From: Streptomyces sp. DvalAA-43
Lineage (GTDB): Bacteria > Actinomycetota > Actinomycetes > Streptomycetales > Streptomycetaceae
NCBI RefSeq assembly: GCF_900091725.1
Contig: NZ_FMBW01000046.1
Coordinates: 45,961 to 109,960 of the forward strand
DNA: 64,000 nt
Direction of reading: 5' to 3'
Below are positions 28,239-36,055 of the stretch, piece after piece; position 1 is the first letter of the stretch; every line of letters starts with the position of its first letter. A program made the translations under genes and the position numbers. The notes under the pieces are model-generated. The model saw only the letters and a program-made list of their open reading frames with translations. It made no database searches and had not been told where the DNA came from.

Positions 28239-29078
28239 ATGTCCCTCACCGCTCACATACCCAGCCACCGGAAGCCCCGCCGAAACGCCCCGAAGACGGC
28301 GCTGCGGGCCGGAGTTGCCGGTGGCGTCCTCAGCACCATCGCGGTCGCAGGCGCTGCCGGTCCGGCCCAGGCCGAGCCGGTGACCCAGACCATCGAGATG
28401 CCCACCATCACCGCCGGGCTCTCCACCGCAGTCGCCGCGTCCGCCCAGGCCACGCAGCAGGTCGCCCAGGACCTGCAGACGCAGGCCCAGGAGGACGCCG
28501 CAGCCGCCACCGCGGCCAAGACCGCCAAGAAGGCCAAGGCCGAGGCGGTCCGCAAGGCAGAGGCCAAGAAGAAGGCGGAGGCGGCCGCCAAGGCCAAGGC
28601 GGAGGCCGCCGAGCGCGCCTCCCGCTCCACCGCCCGTACGACGCTCAGCGCGACCTCCGGCTCCAGCACCGGCACGGCCGCCTCCACGTCCTCCTCCTCT
28701 TCCTCCTCCTCGTCGAGCGCGACCGGCTCCGCCGCCGCGGTCATCGCCTTCGCGCAGGCCCAGGTCGGCGACGCGTACGTGCCCGGCGGCACCGGCCCCA
28801 ACTCGTGGGACTGCTCCGGCCTCGTCCAGGCCGCGTTCCGCTCGGTCAACATCGACCTGCCGCGCGTCTCGCAGTCCCAGTCGACCGCCGGCACCCAGGT
28901 CTCCCTGAGCAACCTCCAGCCGGGCGACATCCTGTACTGGGGCGGCGCGGGCAGCGCGTACCACGTCGGGATCTACGTGGGCAACGGCCAGTTCGTCGGT
29001 GCGCAGAACTCCAGCACCGGTGTGGTGCAGCGCCCGCTGTCCTACGACCCGCCGTCGGGCGCGGTCCGCGTTCTCTGA
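28239..29078 (+). CDS. Secreted NlpC/P60 peptidoglycan endopeptidase
   Basis: A 279-residue exported cell-wall hydrolase. A basic N-terminus and hydrophobic stretch end at a likely signal-peptidase site after AQA (residue 45). Residues about 60-130 are an Ala/Lys/Glu-rich predicted coiled coil, then a Ser/Thr-rich linker (a run of ten serines at 151-160). The NlpC/P60 domain occupies about 165-279, with catalytic Cys192 (SWDCSGL) and His242 (AYHVGIY). Such enzymes cut D-Glu to diamino acid bonds in peptidoglycan stems. The ATG at 28239 starts the signal peptide; its ribosome site is weak. A strong terminator follows the gene. Confidence 0.92.
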   Translation: MSLTAHIPSHRKPRRNAPKTALRAGVAGGVLSTIAVAGAAGPAQAEPVTQTIEMPTITAGLSTAVAASAQATQQVAQDLQTQAQEDAAAATAAKTAKKAKAEAVRKAEAKKKAEAAAKAKAEAAERASRSTARTTLSATSGSSTGTAASTSSSSSSSSSSATGSAAAVIAFAQAQVGDAYVPGGTGPNSWDCSGLVQAAFRSVNIDLPRVSQSQSTAGTQVSLSNLQPGDILYWGGAGSAYHVGIYVGNGQFVGAQNSSTGVVQRPLSYDPPSGAVRVL

Positions 29079-29137
29079 TCTGACGGAACCTCCGGGTCCA
29101 CCCGGGTTCACGGATTCACAAGCGCCCTCGCGGCGCG

Positions 29138-29185
29138 CGGCGAAGGGCCGTCACTCCCCCGCTCGGGAGCGACGGCCCTTCGCCG
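29138..29185 (+). terminator. Terminator after the NlpC/P60 gene
   Basis: A perfect 15-base stem, CGGCGAAGGGCCGTC with GACGGCCCTTCGCCG, around an 18-base loop begins 60 bases after the stop codon. It is followed by a short TTT. Confidence 0.8.
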
Positions 29186-29323
29186 TTTCCGGCTCTCCGG
29201 CAGAAAAGCGACATCACCCCTGCCCGGCGACGTCGACGTCGCGAACCTGCCGGACACCGTCCACCGCCGCTTGTGAACTGGGGCGAACAGCCCTCGCATC
29301 CCTGAGCACAGGACGGCACCGCC

Positions 29324-30547
29324 ATGACCACCCCCACGTCCGTCACTCCCACCTCCACCACCCCCACCGAACGCACCCCCTTACGCGGCCGGATCGCCGT
29401 CATCTCCGTCATGCTGGGCATCTTCTCGATCGTCACCACCGAGATCCTGCCCATCGGCCTGCTCACATCGATCGGCTCCGACTTCGCCGTCTCCGACGGC
29501 ACCGCGGGCCTGATGATGACCATGCCCGGACTCCTCGCGGCGGTCTCCGCCCCCTTGGTCACCGTGGCGACGGCACGCGTCGACCGGCGCCTGATGCTCT
29601 GTGCCTTCATGCTTCTGCTGGCCCTGGCCGACTTCCTCACCGCCGCCGCGACCGACTACCGCCTCGTCCTGGTCGCCCGGGTGATGGTCGGGGTCACCAT
29701 CGGCGGTTTCTGGTCCATCGGGTCCGGGCTGGCCGGCCGACTGGTCCGTCCGGCATCGGTCGGCCGGGCGACAGCGGTGATCTTCTCGGCCGTCCCGCTG
29801 GGCTCCGTGCTCGGCGTCCCCGCCGGTACGTTCATCGGTGGCCTGACCGGCTGGCGGACCGCGTTCGTCGTCATGGGGGTGCTGAGCATGGGCGTACTGG
29901 CCCTGATGCTCCTGGTGGTCCCGCCCCTGCCGCCGACGCAGGTCACCCGCGCGAGCCTGCTGCGTACGGTACTGAACCGGCCCGGCACCCGGTTCGCCCT
30001 GCTCCTCACCTTCCTCGTCGTGCTGTCGCACTTCGCGACGTACACCTATGTCACCCCCTTCCTGGAGCAGGTCACGCACGCCGGTCCGACGATGATCACG
30101 GTGTTCCTGCTGGTCTACGGCGCCGCCGGGATCGTCGGCAACTTCGTGGGCGGCGCACTCGTGACGCGCCGCCCGCGCGCCGCGGTCGCCCTCGCCGCGG
30201 GCCTGATCGCCGCCGCGACCGCGCTGCTCCCGCTCCTGGGCCGGTGGGAGGCCGGGGCCGTCGCGCTGCTGGCCGTCTGGGGGGTCGCCTACGGTGCGGT
30301 GCCGGTCTGCTCGCAGACCTGGTTCGCCAAGGCCGCGCCCGACGCACCCGAAGCGGCGTCCGTCCTCTTCACCGCGTCCTTCCAGGCGACCTTCGCCCTC
30401 GGTGCCCTGACGGGCGGGGCGGGCCTCGACCACCTGTCCGTGTCGGCGGTCATGCTGCTCGGCGGCGCGACGGCGGCTCTCTCGGTGGCCGTGGTGGTCG
30501 CGACAGGGACAGGCCCGGGGCGCTTCCGCGTCCGGGGGCGGGGGTGA
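29324..30547 (+). CDS. MFS drug/metabolite exporter (DHA1-type)
   Basis: A 407-residue major facilitator protein with twelve predicted helices. Features of the 12-helix exporters are visible: the first helix EILPIGLLTSIG, the motif-A-like loop ATARVDRRLML after helix 2, RVMVGVTIGGFW in helix 4 and VPLGSVLGVPAGTFIG (motif C-like) in helix 5. Such proteins export drugs, sugars or amino-acid derivatives with protons; the substrate is unknown. AGGACGG precedes the ATG. The Thr/Pro-rich N-terminus is unremarkable. It is followed after 58 bases by an orphan DUF397 gene. Confidence 0.88.
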   Translation: MTTPTSVTPTSTTPTERTPLRGRIAVISVMLGIFSIVTTEILPIGLLTSIGSDFAVSDGTAGLMMTMPGLLAAVSAPLVTVATARVDRRLMLCAFMLLLALADFLTAAATDYRLVLVARVMVGVTIGGFWSIGSGLAGRLVRPASVGRATAVIFSAVPLGSVLGVPAGTFIGGLTGWRTAFVVMGVLSMGVLALMLLVVPPLPPTQVTRASLLRTVLNRPGTRFALLLTFLVVLSHFATYTYVTPFLEQVTHAGPTMITVFLLVYGAAGIVGNFVGGALVTRRPRAAVALAAGLIAAATALLPLLGRWEAGAVALLAVWGVAYGAVPVCSQTWFAKAAPDAPEAASVLFTASFQATFALGALTGGAGLDHLSVSAVMLLGGATAALSVAVVVATGTGPGRFRVRGRG

Positions 30548-30605
30548 GCCGCGCGGTCTACACTGCGGGCCGACCCTGCCGTGCGAGAAATGTGAGCCCA
30601 TCCGC

Positions 30606-30806
30606 ATGACCGACGCGATCAGCTGGCAGAAGTCCTCCTTCTCCGGAGCGGACAACAATCAGAGCTGCATCGAACTGGCCGCCGCGAACGGCTCGATCAA
30701 GATGCGCGAGGGCGACGATCCGGATGTCGTCGTCACCACCAGCGTCCCCCAGCTGCGCGCTTTCGTGCTCGGTGTGAAGGCCGGGGAGTTCGACCACCCG
30801 ATCTGA
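30606..30806 (+). CDS. Orphan DUF397 small protein
   Basis: A 66-residue DUF397 protein: ISWQKSSFSGADNNQSCIEL, a central acidic loop with MREGDDPD, and the C-terminal block LRAFVLGVKAGEFDHP. DUF397 proteins usually pair with an XRE/DUF5753 DNA-binding protein of the WhiJ type, and act as small modulators in Streptomyces development. Here no XRE gene is adjacent; the nearest is at 34288. It differs clearly from the paired DUF397 at 35154. The ribosome site is weak. Confidence 0.85.
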   Translation: MTDAISWQKSSFSGADNNQSCIELAAANGSIKMREGDDPDVVVTTSVPQLRAFVLGVKAGEFDHPI

Positions 30807-31075
30807 GCCCCAATGCTTGGCCGGGCAGGTCCGTAGCGCCCACAGCTCAAGTACGTCGCCGGGAATGCGCCGTCGTCGAGACAGATCCGCACGACCACCG
30901 CGCCCCCGATCCGGAGAATGCGCCAACGATCAAGGCCGACGCGAGCCGACCTGAGCCACGCTGGTGCACGAAGCCCGGTAGGGAGAACCCCACCATGGCG
31001 CGCGGTGCTGGCACCCCGTTGAATTCGGGGGGCTGCTTCACTGCCTCTTTCGCCTGCTGACCGCACGATGATTGC
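30807..31075. other. Gene-free interval before the acyltransferase gene
   Basis: These 269 bases hold no supportable gene. Composition shifts toward lower GC from about 30990, matching the start of the acyltransferase gene. A short inverted element, CCCCG-TTGAATT-CGGGG, lies near 31015-31031. Confidence 0.35.
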
Positions 31076-32446
31076 ATGCAGCAAACCCCCGCTCATTCGC
31101 CCGGTCGCGGCCGTGATTCATTCATAGACGTCATCAGAGCGCTCTGTGTGCTGGCCGTGATTTCTCAGCACTGGCTCATGCCCGTACTGTCCTATGAAAA
31201 TGGGCATTTGAGCACCGGGAATGCGCTCGCGAGTCCCGGCTGGTGGATTGTCACCTGGCTGACGCAGGTCATGCCCATGGTGTTCTTCGCTGGCGGTGCC
31301 GCCAATTTCTTCTCGTTCCGGTCGGTGAAATCGGTGCGTACCTGGCTCCGGGCCCGCATCGCGCGCCTCCTCGTACCGGTCATACCCCTGGCAGCCGTAT
31401 GGCTGCTGCTGCCGCACGCGTTGATCGCCGCGGGGGTCCCTCGGCAACCGGTGCTGCTGGCGGGCGGGATAGCCGGGCAGTTGCTCTGGTTCCTCGCCGT
31501 CTACGTACTCGTGGTCGCGCTCACGCCGGTGATGTTCCGGTGGTACCGCCGGTACGGATGGCGCGTGATCGGCGTACTCGCCGTCTGTGCCCTGGCCGTC
31601 GATGTACTGCGCTTCGAAGTCAGCCCCGCGATCGGTTTCCTGAACGCCCTGTTCGTCTGGCTGGCAGCCCACCAGTTCGGCTTCCACTACGCCGACGGCA
31701 GCCTGCGCCTGCGGAGCGGGTGGGCGTCGGCGGGGGTGGCCGCCGTCGGCTTCGGGATCACCGCGGCCGCCGTGTTCTTCGGGCCCTATCCGCCGTCCAT
31801 GATCGGAATGCCCGGGGCCCCGGTCTCCAACATGAGCCCGCCGACCGCCCTGATGCTGTCGCTGACGATCGGCCAGCTCGGACTCTGGCTGACGCTCAAG
31901 CCGGTCATCACGCGATGCGCCGAACGCCCCCGGGTCACCGCCGTCCTGCAATGGTGCGGAACCCGCTTCATGACCCTGTATCTCTGGCACATGCCCGCAC
32001 TCGTGATGACGGCGGGAATCACCATTCTCGGACTCGGATTCGCGACACCGACACCCGGCAGCCCGATGTGGTTCGCGGTGGCCCCGCTGTGGGTCGGCAT
32101 TTCGGGGATATTCCTGGTGACCTTCACCAGAATTTTCGGCCGGTTCGAAATCCGTCGCCCTTCCGGTGCGGCAGGTGCGGCATCGGACATGGGCCTCGGC
32201 AAGGTCGTCCTCGCGGCGGTCCTTTCCGCCGGTGGCCTCCTCGGACTTGCCGCACAGGGATTCATTTCCCCCGGAAACCCGCTCACCCCGGTGCTCTGGG
32301 TGCTCCTGGTACTGGCGGGGCTGCTCGTCGTACGGGAGAAGAACGCCCCGAAGGCCGTTGCCCCGCAGGGCCCCCGCACCGTGCCCGTCCAGTTGGCCGT
32401 GCGCCAGGAGGACGCCCGGGTTCTCTCCCGGCAGGCGACCGGCTGA
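31076..32446 (+). CDS. Acyltransferase-3 (OafA/YrhL-type) membrane protein
   Basis: A 456-residue integral membrane acyltransferase with about ten hydrophobic helices. The N-terminal block SFIDVIRALCVLAVISQHW matches the family opening motif (normally R-x-LA-x-x-x-V-x-x-x-H), with the His retained. Family members transfer acetyl or other acyl groups to sugars, peptidoglycan or antibiotics at the membrane. The first third uses more A/T-ending codons than its neighbours, a hint of acquisition. It stands alone and convergent with the TetR gene. The target molecule cannot be deduced. Confidence 0.82.
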   Translation: MQQTPAHSPGRGRDSFIDVIRALCVLAVISQHWLMPVLSYENGHLSTGNALASPGWWIVTWLTQVMPMVFFAGGAANFFSFRSVKSVRTWLRARIARLLVPVIPLAAVWLLLPHALIAAGVPRQPVLLAGGIAGQLLWFLAVYVLVVALTPVMFRWYRRYGWRVIGVLAVCALAVDVLRFEVSPAIGFLNALFVWLAAHQFGFHYADGSLRLRSGWASAGVAAVGFGITAAAVFFGPYPPSMIGMPGAPVSNMSPPTALMLSLTIGQLGLWLTLKPVITRCAERPRVTAVLQWCGTRFMTLYLWHMPALVMTAGITILGLGFATPTPGSPMWFAVAPLWVGISGIFLVTFTRIFGRFEIRRPSGAAGAASDMGLGKVVLAAVLSAGGLLGLAAQGFISPGNPLTPVLWVLLVLAGLLVVREKNAPKAVAPQGPRTVPVQLAVRQEDARVLSRQATG

Positions 32447-32455
32447 GTGCCCCTT

Positions 32456-32483
32456 CGCGTGCGGCGACCGCGCCCCGCACGCG
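32456..32483. terminator. Hairpin between convergent acyltransferase and TetR genes
   Basis: A 9-base stem, CGCGTGCGG with CCGCACGCG, and a 10-base loop lies 10 bases after the acyltransferase stop and before the end of the convergent TetR gene. Confidence 0.5.
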
Positions 32484-32518
32484 GTGGCCCCCTCAGACAG
32501 TTCCCGCACTCCCGCGCC

Positions 32519-33109
32519 TCATGATCCGTCGGCTGCGACCTGTCGCCGGACCAGGGCGACCAAACCGTCGATGAGGGGGCCGGGCTCGACGGACGGGTCG
32601 AGCGACCGCTGGAGCAGGTAGCCGTCGATCGCCGCCGTGAGGGTCACCGCGACGGTGAGCGGATGGGCGACCCCCCGAGCCGCGAACCAGTCGCACAGCC
32701 GCTGCCGCAACTCGGCCAGCAGGGCGGCGATTTCGGCGCGCAGCTGGTCGTCCCGACTCGCGGCGACGAGGGACTCGTACAACAGCAGCAGCTCCGGATC
32801 GCGCGGATCGTTGGCGGCCAACGCGCGGAGCATGGTCTCCACGGCTACGGCCGGATCCTCCTGCGACAGGGCTTCGTCGATCCGGTCGAGGAAGAACGTC
32901 CGGATCTTCCCCACCGCGGCGATGCGCCGGAGTTCACCGATGCTCCCCACGTGGTAGTGGATCACTCCGGTGTTCACACCCGCGCGCTCCGCCACCCGCC
33001 GACTGCTGACATCGCCCCAGCCCAGCTCAGGAATGAGGGAGGCAGCGGCCTCGATGATCTTCTCGCGCGTATCCGTCCGGCGCGAGGGGCCCGTGGACTC
33101 GTTCCTCAC
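32519..33109 (-). CDS. TetR-family transcriptional regulator
   Basis: A 196-residue TetR-type repressor. The helix-turn-helix lies at about residues 28-58 (DVSSRRVAERAGVNTGVIHYHV with IGEL next). The ligand domain is variable and helical. The GTG at 33109 overlaps the stop of the upstream membrane-protein gene as GTGA, fixing the start and showing the two form one operon. The tandem operator upstream of that gene (33537-33567) is probably its own target, implying autoregulation. The inducer is unknown. Confidence 0.9.
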   Translation of the reverse strand: MRNESTGPSRRTDTREKIIEAAASLIPELGWGDVSSRRVAERAGVNTGVIHYHVGSIGELRRIAAVGKIRTFFLDRIDEALSQEDPAVAVETMLRALAANDPRDPELLLLYESLVAASRDDQLRAEIAALLAELRQRLCDWFAARGVAHPLTVAVTLTAAIDGYLLQRSLDPSVEPGPLIDGLVALVRRQVAADGS

Positions 33110-33495
33110 AGCCGCACCCCCTGGATCGCGATCACGGCGAGCACACCGGCCGAGGCCAGCGCGATCGCTTCGAGGACGAGCAATTGCACCGGCAGGGGGT
33201 CGGGCACGACGGGGAAGACCGCCCCGAGGTCGGCCGCGAAAACCGCGATGTAGCCGAGGCTCAGCACCAGTGCCGCCACGAAGGCCCAGTGCTGACCGGC
33301 CATCGCGAACCCGGCCACCACGAAGCTCGCGAGCCCAAGAGAGGTCAGATACACGTTGAAGCCGTTGTACTGCCACCGGGGAAGCGGGGAGAAGTCCCTC
33401 GTATCGATCAGCTTCCCCGGGACCATGGGAATCAGCAGAAGCGCCTCCCAGACCAGGAGCGCCGCGGTCACGGTCGCCGACATGGATTGATTCAT
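33106..33495 (-). CDS. Four-helix membrane protein co-transcribed with TetR
   Basis: A 129-residue integral membrane protein with four hydrophobic segments (about 8-25, 50-70, 73-92 and 102-125). I do not recognise its family; it loosely resembles small DoxX-like or SdpI-like proteins. A conserved-looking loop, LIDTRDFSPLPRWQY, sits between helices 1 and 2. The ATG at 33495 is preferred over a GTG one codon earlier because GGAGAG then has workable spacing. It lies directly behind the tandem operator and overlaps the TetR gene, so it is the likely output gene of this repressor. Confidence 0.7.
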   Translation of the reverse strand: MNQSMSATVTAALLVWEALLLIPMVPGKLIDTRDFSPLPRWQYNGFNVYLTSLGLASFVVAGFAMAGQHWAFVAALVLSLGYIAVFAADLGAVFPVVPDPLPVQLLVLEAIALASAGVLAVIAIQGVRL

Positions 33496-33536
33496 CACAC
33501 TCTCCGATACGTGTACGGACGGGAACCGGCCTTCCG

Positions 33537-33567
33537 TTTGGACGATAGTCCTGGACGGTCGTCCAAA
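33537..33567 (-). promoter_or_regulatory. Tandem TetR-type operator
   Basis: TTTGGACGA, 13 bases, TCGTCCAAA form a perfect outer inverted repeat. Inside are two direct 13-base units, TGGACGATAGTCC and TGGACGGTCGTCC, each itself a near palindrome of the form TGGAC-N4-GTCCA. This doubled arrangement is typical of TetR repressors binding as a pair of dimers. It begins 42 bases before the membrane-protein start. Confidence 0.72.
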
Positions 33568-34035
33568 TCAAGCGGAGAGGTGAGTCGCGCTCGCGGCGGA
33601 GAGTGTGAACCACACCGTTTTCGAGAGCGGCGACCGCGCCCCGTACGCGGTGGTCCCCCACCGGGCGGCGAGCGCGTCGACGAGGAGCAGCCCCCGGCCG
33701 CGCTCGTCCCGGTCCGGTCGCACGGCGGTGCGGGGGCACGGCGTCGAACCGGGATCGTCGTCCGTCACATACACGGTCATCTGCCGGTGATTGACGGTGA
33801 CCTCCACCCGGATCTGCGGCGAGTCCGTATGGCAGTACGCGTTGGAGACGACCTCGCTCACGCAGAGCCGGGCGTCGTCGACGAGGCCCGGGTGCCCGGA
33901 GGCCCACAGCACCGTCGCCACGAAGTCGCGCACGATCCTGGGGGCGGTGGGGGCGTTCGGCGCGACGAGCCGGTATCGCTCGCCGCGCTGGGGGAGGTAG
34001 GGGGCGGGTGGCGGAGGAACGGTTACGGGGGTCAT
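33568..34035 (-). CDS. RsbW/SpoIIAB-like ATP-binding protein (HATPase)
   Basis: A 155-residue GHKL ATPase of the kind found in great number in Streptomyces. The N-box SEVVSNAYCH carries the Mg-binding Asn, the G1 box is TDDDPG and the G2 box RGRGLLLVDAL. Related proteins are anti-sigma kinases, but no sigma factor or antagonist gene is adjacent. The start at 34035 is chosen for its CAGGGAGA ribosome site; an upstream ATG adds 18 residues. It diverges from an XRE/DUF5753 plus DUF397 pair, the usual neighbours in WhiJ-like loci. Confidence 0.88.
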   Translation of the reverse strand: MTPVTVPPPPAPYLPQRGERYRLVAPNAPTAPRIVRDFVATVLWASGHPGLVDDARLCVSEVVSNAYCHTDSPQIRVEVTVNHRQMTVYVTDDDPGSTPCPRTAVRPDRDERGRGLLLVDALAARWGTTAYGARSPLSKTVWFTLSAASATHLSA

Positions 34036-34287
34036 GGCGCGGTCTCCCTGCATGAGGCGGTCTCCGGGGACGTCGCGCGACGACCACATTGCCCTGAGGC
34101 CCTTCGGCGCTCAACTCGCTCATGGGCAGCGGAATTTCGCGGCGATGGCGCACGGTGAGCGCCCGTCCACCGGGACCATAGGGCGCGGAAGAAAGCTGTA
34201 GCAAGGTTGCCACTGCTACTTCACGCGATCGGGTGGACCGGGGTGACCGCGCCACGCAAGACTGCGCGGCGACGAAGGATGGTGACC
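34036..34287. other. Divergent promoter region of the WhiJ-like locus
   Basis: These 252 bases separate the ATPase and XRE genes. They contain no gene. A likely plus-strand -10 (CATAGG, 34177-34182) precedes a nested palindrome at 34198-34219. Confidence 0.45.
34198..34219 (+). promoter_or_regulatory. Nested palindrome upstream of the XRE gene
   Basis: GTAGCA, ten bases, TGCTAC is a perfect inverted repeat that overlaps a second one, GCAAGGTTGC. Placed 69 bases before the XRE start and just beyond a possible -10, it is a candidate operator for the XRE/DUF5753 protein itself. Confidence 0.5.
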
Positions 34288-35142
34288 ATGCCACCGAGGG
34301 ACAACCCCACCGCACGCCAAGCACGTCTGGGCTGCGAACTGAGAAAGCTGCGCGAGCAGGCCGGCCGGACCGCCCGCGAGGCCGCCGGGCTCATCTCGAC
34401 CGACCAGGCGAAGATCAGCCACATGGAAGCGGGCCGCATCGGCATCAGCGAGGCACGGATCCGCCGCCTGGCCAGCTTCTACGCATGCGATGACGCCGTG
34501 CTGATCGAGGCGCTGTGCGCGATATCGCGGGAGCACCGGGGCCAGTTCTGGTGGGACGAGTACCGCGGCGTGCTGGCCCCGGGCTTCCTGAACATCGCCG
34601 AGCTGGAGCACCACGCCGTCTACATGCGCTGCCTCCAGTCCGTGACGCTGCCGGGGCTGATCCAGACCCCGCAGTACGCGCGAGCCCTGTTCGAGGGAGT
34701 GCTGCCGAAACTGCCCGAGGACGAGGTGGAGGCGAGGGTCGAACACCGCATGCGCCGACAGGCCGTCCTCGACCGCGAGAAGCCGCCGAAGTTCGACATC
34801 GTCATCCACGAGGCCGGTCTCCGCATGCGGGTGGGCGGCCGCGTGGTCGCGCACGGTCAACTGGTACGCCTCCTGGAGGCGGCCGACAGACCGAATGTGA
34901 CCGTACGGGTGATCCCGTTCGCCAGCGAGAAGTTCGTCGAGGTGACCCAGACCGTGCTGTACGCGGGCGGCGTCGCCCCGCAGTTGGACACCGTCCACAT
35001 CGACACCCCGTTCAGAGGAGCCCATCTGGACGCCGCGGCCGATCTGAACCGCTACCGCATGCAACTCGACTTCGCCGAGCAGGTCAGCCTCGCTCCCGAG
35101 GAGTCGCGGAGCTTCATCCACCACCTCGCACGAGACCTGTAA
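34288..35142 (+). CDS. XRE-family DUF5753 regulator (WhiJ-like)
   Basis: A 284-residue DNA-binding protein. The N-terminal XRE helix-turn-helix spans about residues 8-65 (LGCELRKLREQAGRTAREAAG, then ISTDQAKISHMEAGRIGISE). The remainder is the DUF5753 domain (WWDEYRGVLAPGFLNIAELE through VRVIPFASEKF). These proteins pair with DUF397 partners; WhiJ is the studied example and represses development until relieved. I chose the ATG at 34288 because AAGGA lies eight bases upstream and the length is then typical. The DUF397 gene follows 11 bases after the stop. Confidence 0.9.
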   Translation: MPPRDNPTARQARLGCELRKLREQAGRTAREAAGLISTDQAKISHMEAGRIGISEARIRRLASFYACDDAVLIEALCAISREHRGQFWWDEYRGVLAPGFLNIAELEHHAVYMRCLQSVTLPGLIQTPQYARALFEGVLPKLPEDEVEARVEHRMRRQAVLDREKPPKFDIVIHEAGLRMRVGGRVVAHGQLVRLLEAADRPNVTVRVIPFASEKFVEVTQTVLYAGGVAPQLDTVHIDTPFRGAHLDAAADLNRYRMQLDFAEQVSLAPEESRSFIHHLARDL

Positions 35143-35153
35143 TAATCCGCGGC

Positions 35154-35351
35154 ATGAGCGCAGACATCGAGTGGCAGAAGTCGTCGTTCTCCGGCGGCGG
35201 AGAACAGTGCGTCGAGGTGGCGCGACAGGACGAGGAGATCCTGGTGCGCGAGAGCGACGACCCGCGCGCGGTGACCAGGACGAGCCGCAGCAAGTTCGCT
35301 GCCTTCATCCAGGGCGTCAAGGCGGGCGAGTTCGACCACTTCGCCCAGTAG
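35154..35351 (+). CDS. DUF397 partner of the XRE regulator
   Basis: A 65-residue DUF397 protein: IEWQKSSFSGGGEQCVEVAR, VRESDDPR and FIQGVKAGEFDHF. It lies 11 bases after the XRE/DUF5753 gene, the standard arrangement, and is followed by the best intrinsic terminator in the window. It is presumed to bind or modulate the XRE protein. The ribosome site is poor, so translation may depend on coupling. Confidence 0.9.
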   Translation: MSADIEWQKSSFSGGGEQCVEVARQDEEILVRESDDPRAVTRTSRSKFAAFIQGVKAGEFDHFAQ

Positions 35352-35369
35352 CGTCTGCCCACCTGCCTC

Positions 35370-35407
35370 AGGAGAGCCCCCGCCCGGCGGGGGCTCTCCT
35401 GCTTTTT
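35370..35407 (+). terminator. Intrinsic terminator of the XRE-DUF397 operon
   Basis: AGGAGAGCCCCCGCC and GGCGGGGGCTCTCCT pair perfectly, followed by GCTTTTT. The T-run makes this a textbook rho-independent terminator, 18 bases after the DUF397 stop. Confidence 0.95.
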
Positions 35408-35575
35408 GTCGCAAGAATGCCCCGGGACATAGTTGCGCCACGCATTCTCGTGACGCTAGCGTCACCCTGCGTTGCCACACGACGGGAGCCATCCGCCCCG
35501 TCGCCCCACGCGATGCCGCACCTCCCCCTGCCCCCGCGCCATGTGGCGCGCACCGCTGCGACCGGACGGCCGACG

Positions 35576-35977
35576 ATGCGTAAGCCCTTCACCCCCTTAC
35601 CGCCGGTCGTCGAGCGCGGCTACCGGTTCGAGGCCCTCCGCTACGGCCCCGCCACCGGCTTCGTCCCCGAGCCGATCGACCTGCGCATCATGGCCACGCC
35701 CCAGGAGGCCGTCCGCGCCATCCGCGTCCAGCTCCGGACGAACCATCTCTTCGGCCTCACACCGCGCGAGCTGATCCGCGCCCACCACTGGGCGGACCAG
35801 GGCGGCTGGGTGCAGGCGCTGGGGGCGCTGCATCGAGGCGAACCCTGCGGGTTCACTCTCGTACTGCGCGGCGGCCGGCACCTCGAATGGCACGTCCGCC
35901 CACTGACGTACGTATCGCTCGACGCCTGCCCCCACCACCCTCCCGCCCCACGCCCCGTCACGCTCAAATCCGCATGA
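35576..35977 (+). CDS. Hypothetical protein
   Basis: About 133 residues if translation begins at the ATG at 35576; the frame stays open upstream, with other ATG/GTG codons, so the start is uncertain. The sequence has mixed helix and strand character (IDLRIMATPQEAVRAIRVQL, WADQGGWVQALGALHRGEP, FTLVLRGGRHLEWHV). There is no signal peptide or membrane segment. I recognise no family. Codon use is Streptomyces-like, which supports a real gene. It sits between the XRE-DUF397 terminator and the phosphoglycosyl transferase gene. Confidence 0.6.
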   Translation: MRKPFTPLPPVVERGYRFEALRYGPATGFVPEPIDLRIMATPQEAVRAIRVQLRTNHLFGLTPRELIRAHHWADQGGWVQALGALHRGEPCGFTLVLRGGRHLEWHVRPLTYVSLDACPHHPPAPRPVTLKSA

Positions 35978-36055
35978 GCTAGGCTCGCCGGGGCGCAGCG
36001 AGGGCATCGATCGGGCTCGGGTATCGGCCCGCTGGGCCGGATTGTGAGGCCGCCC

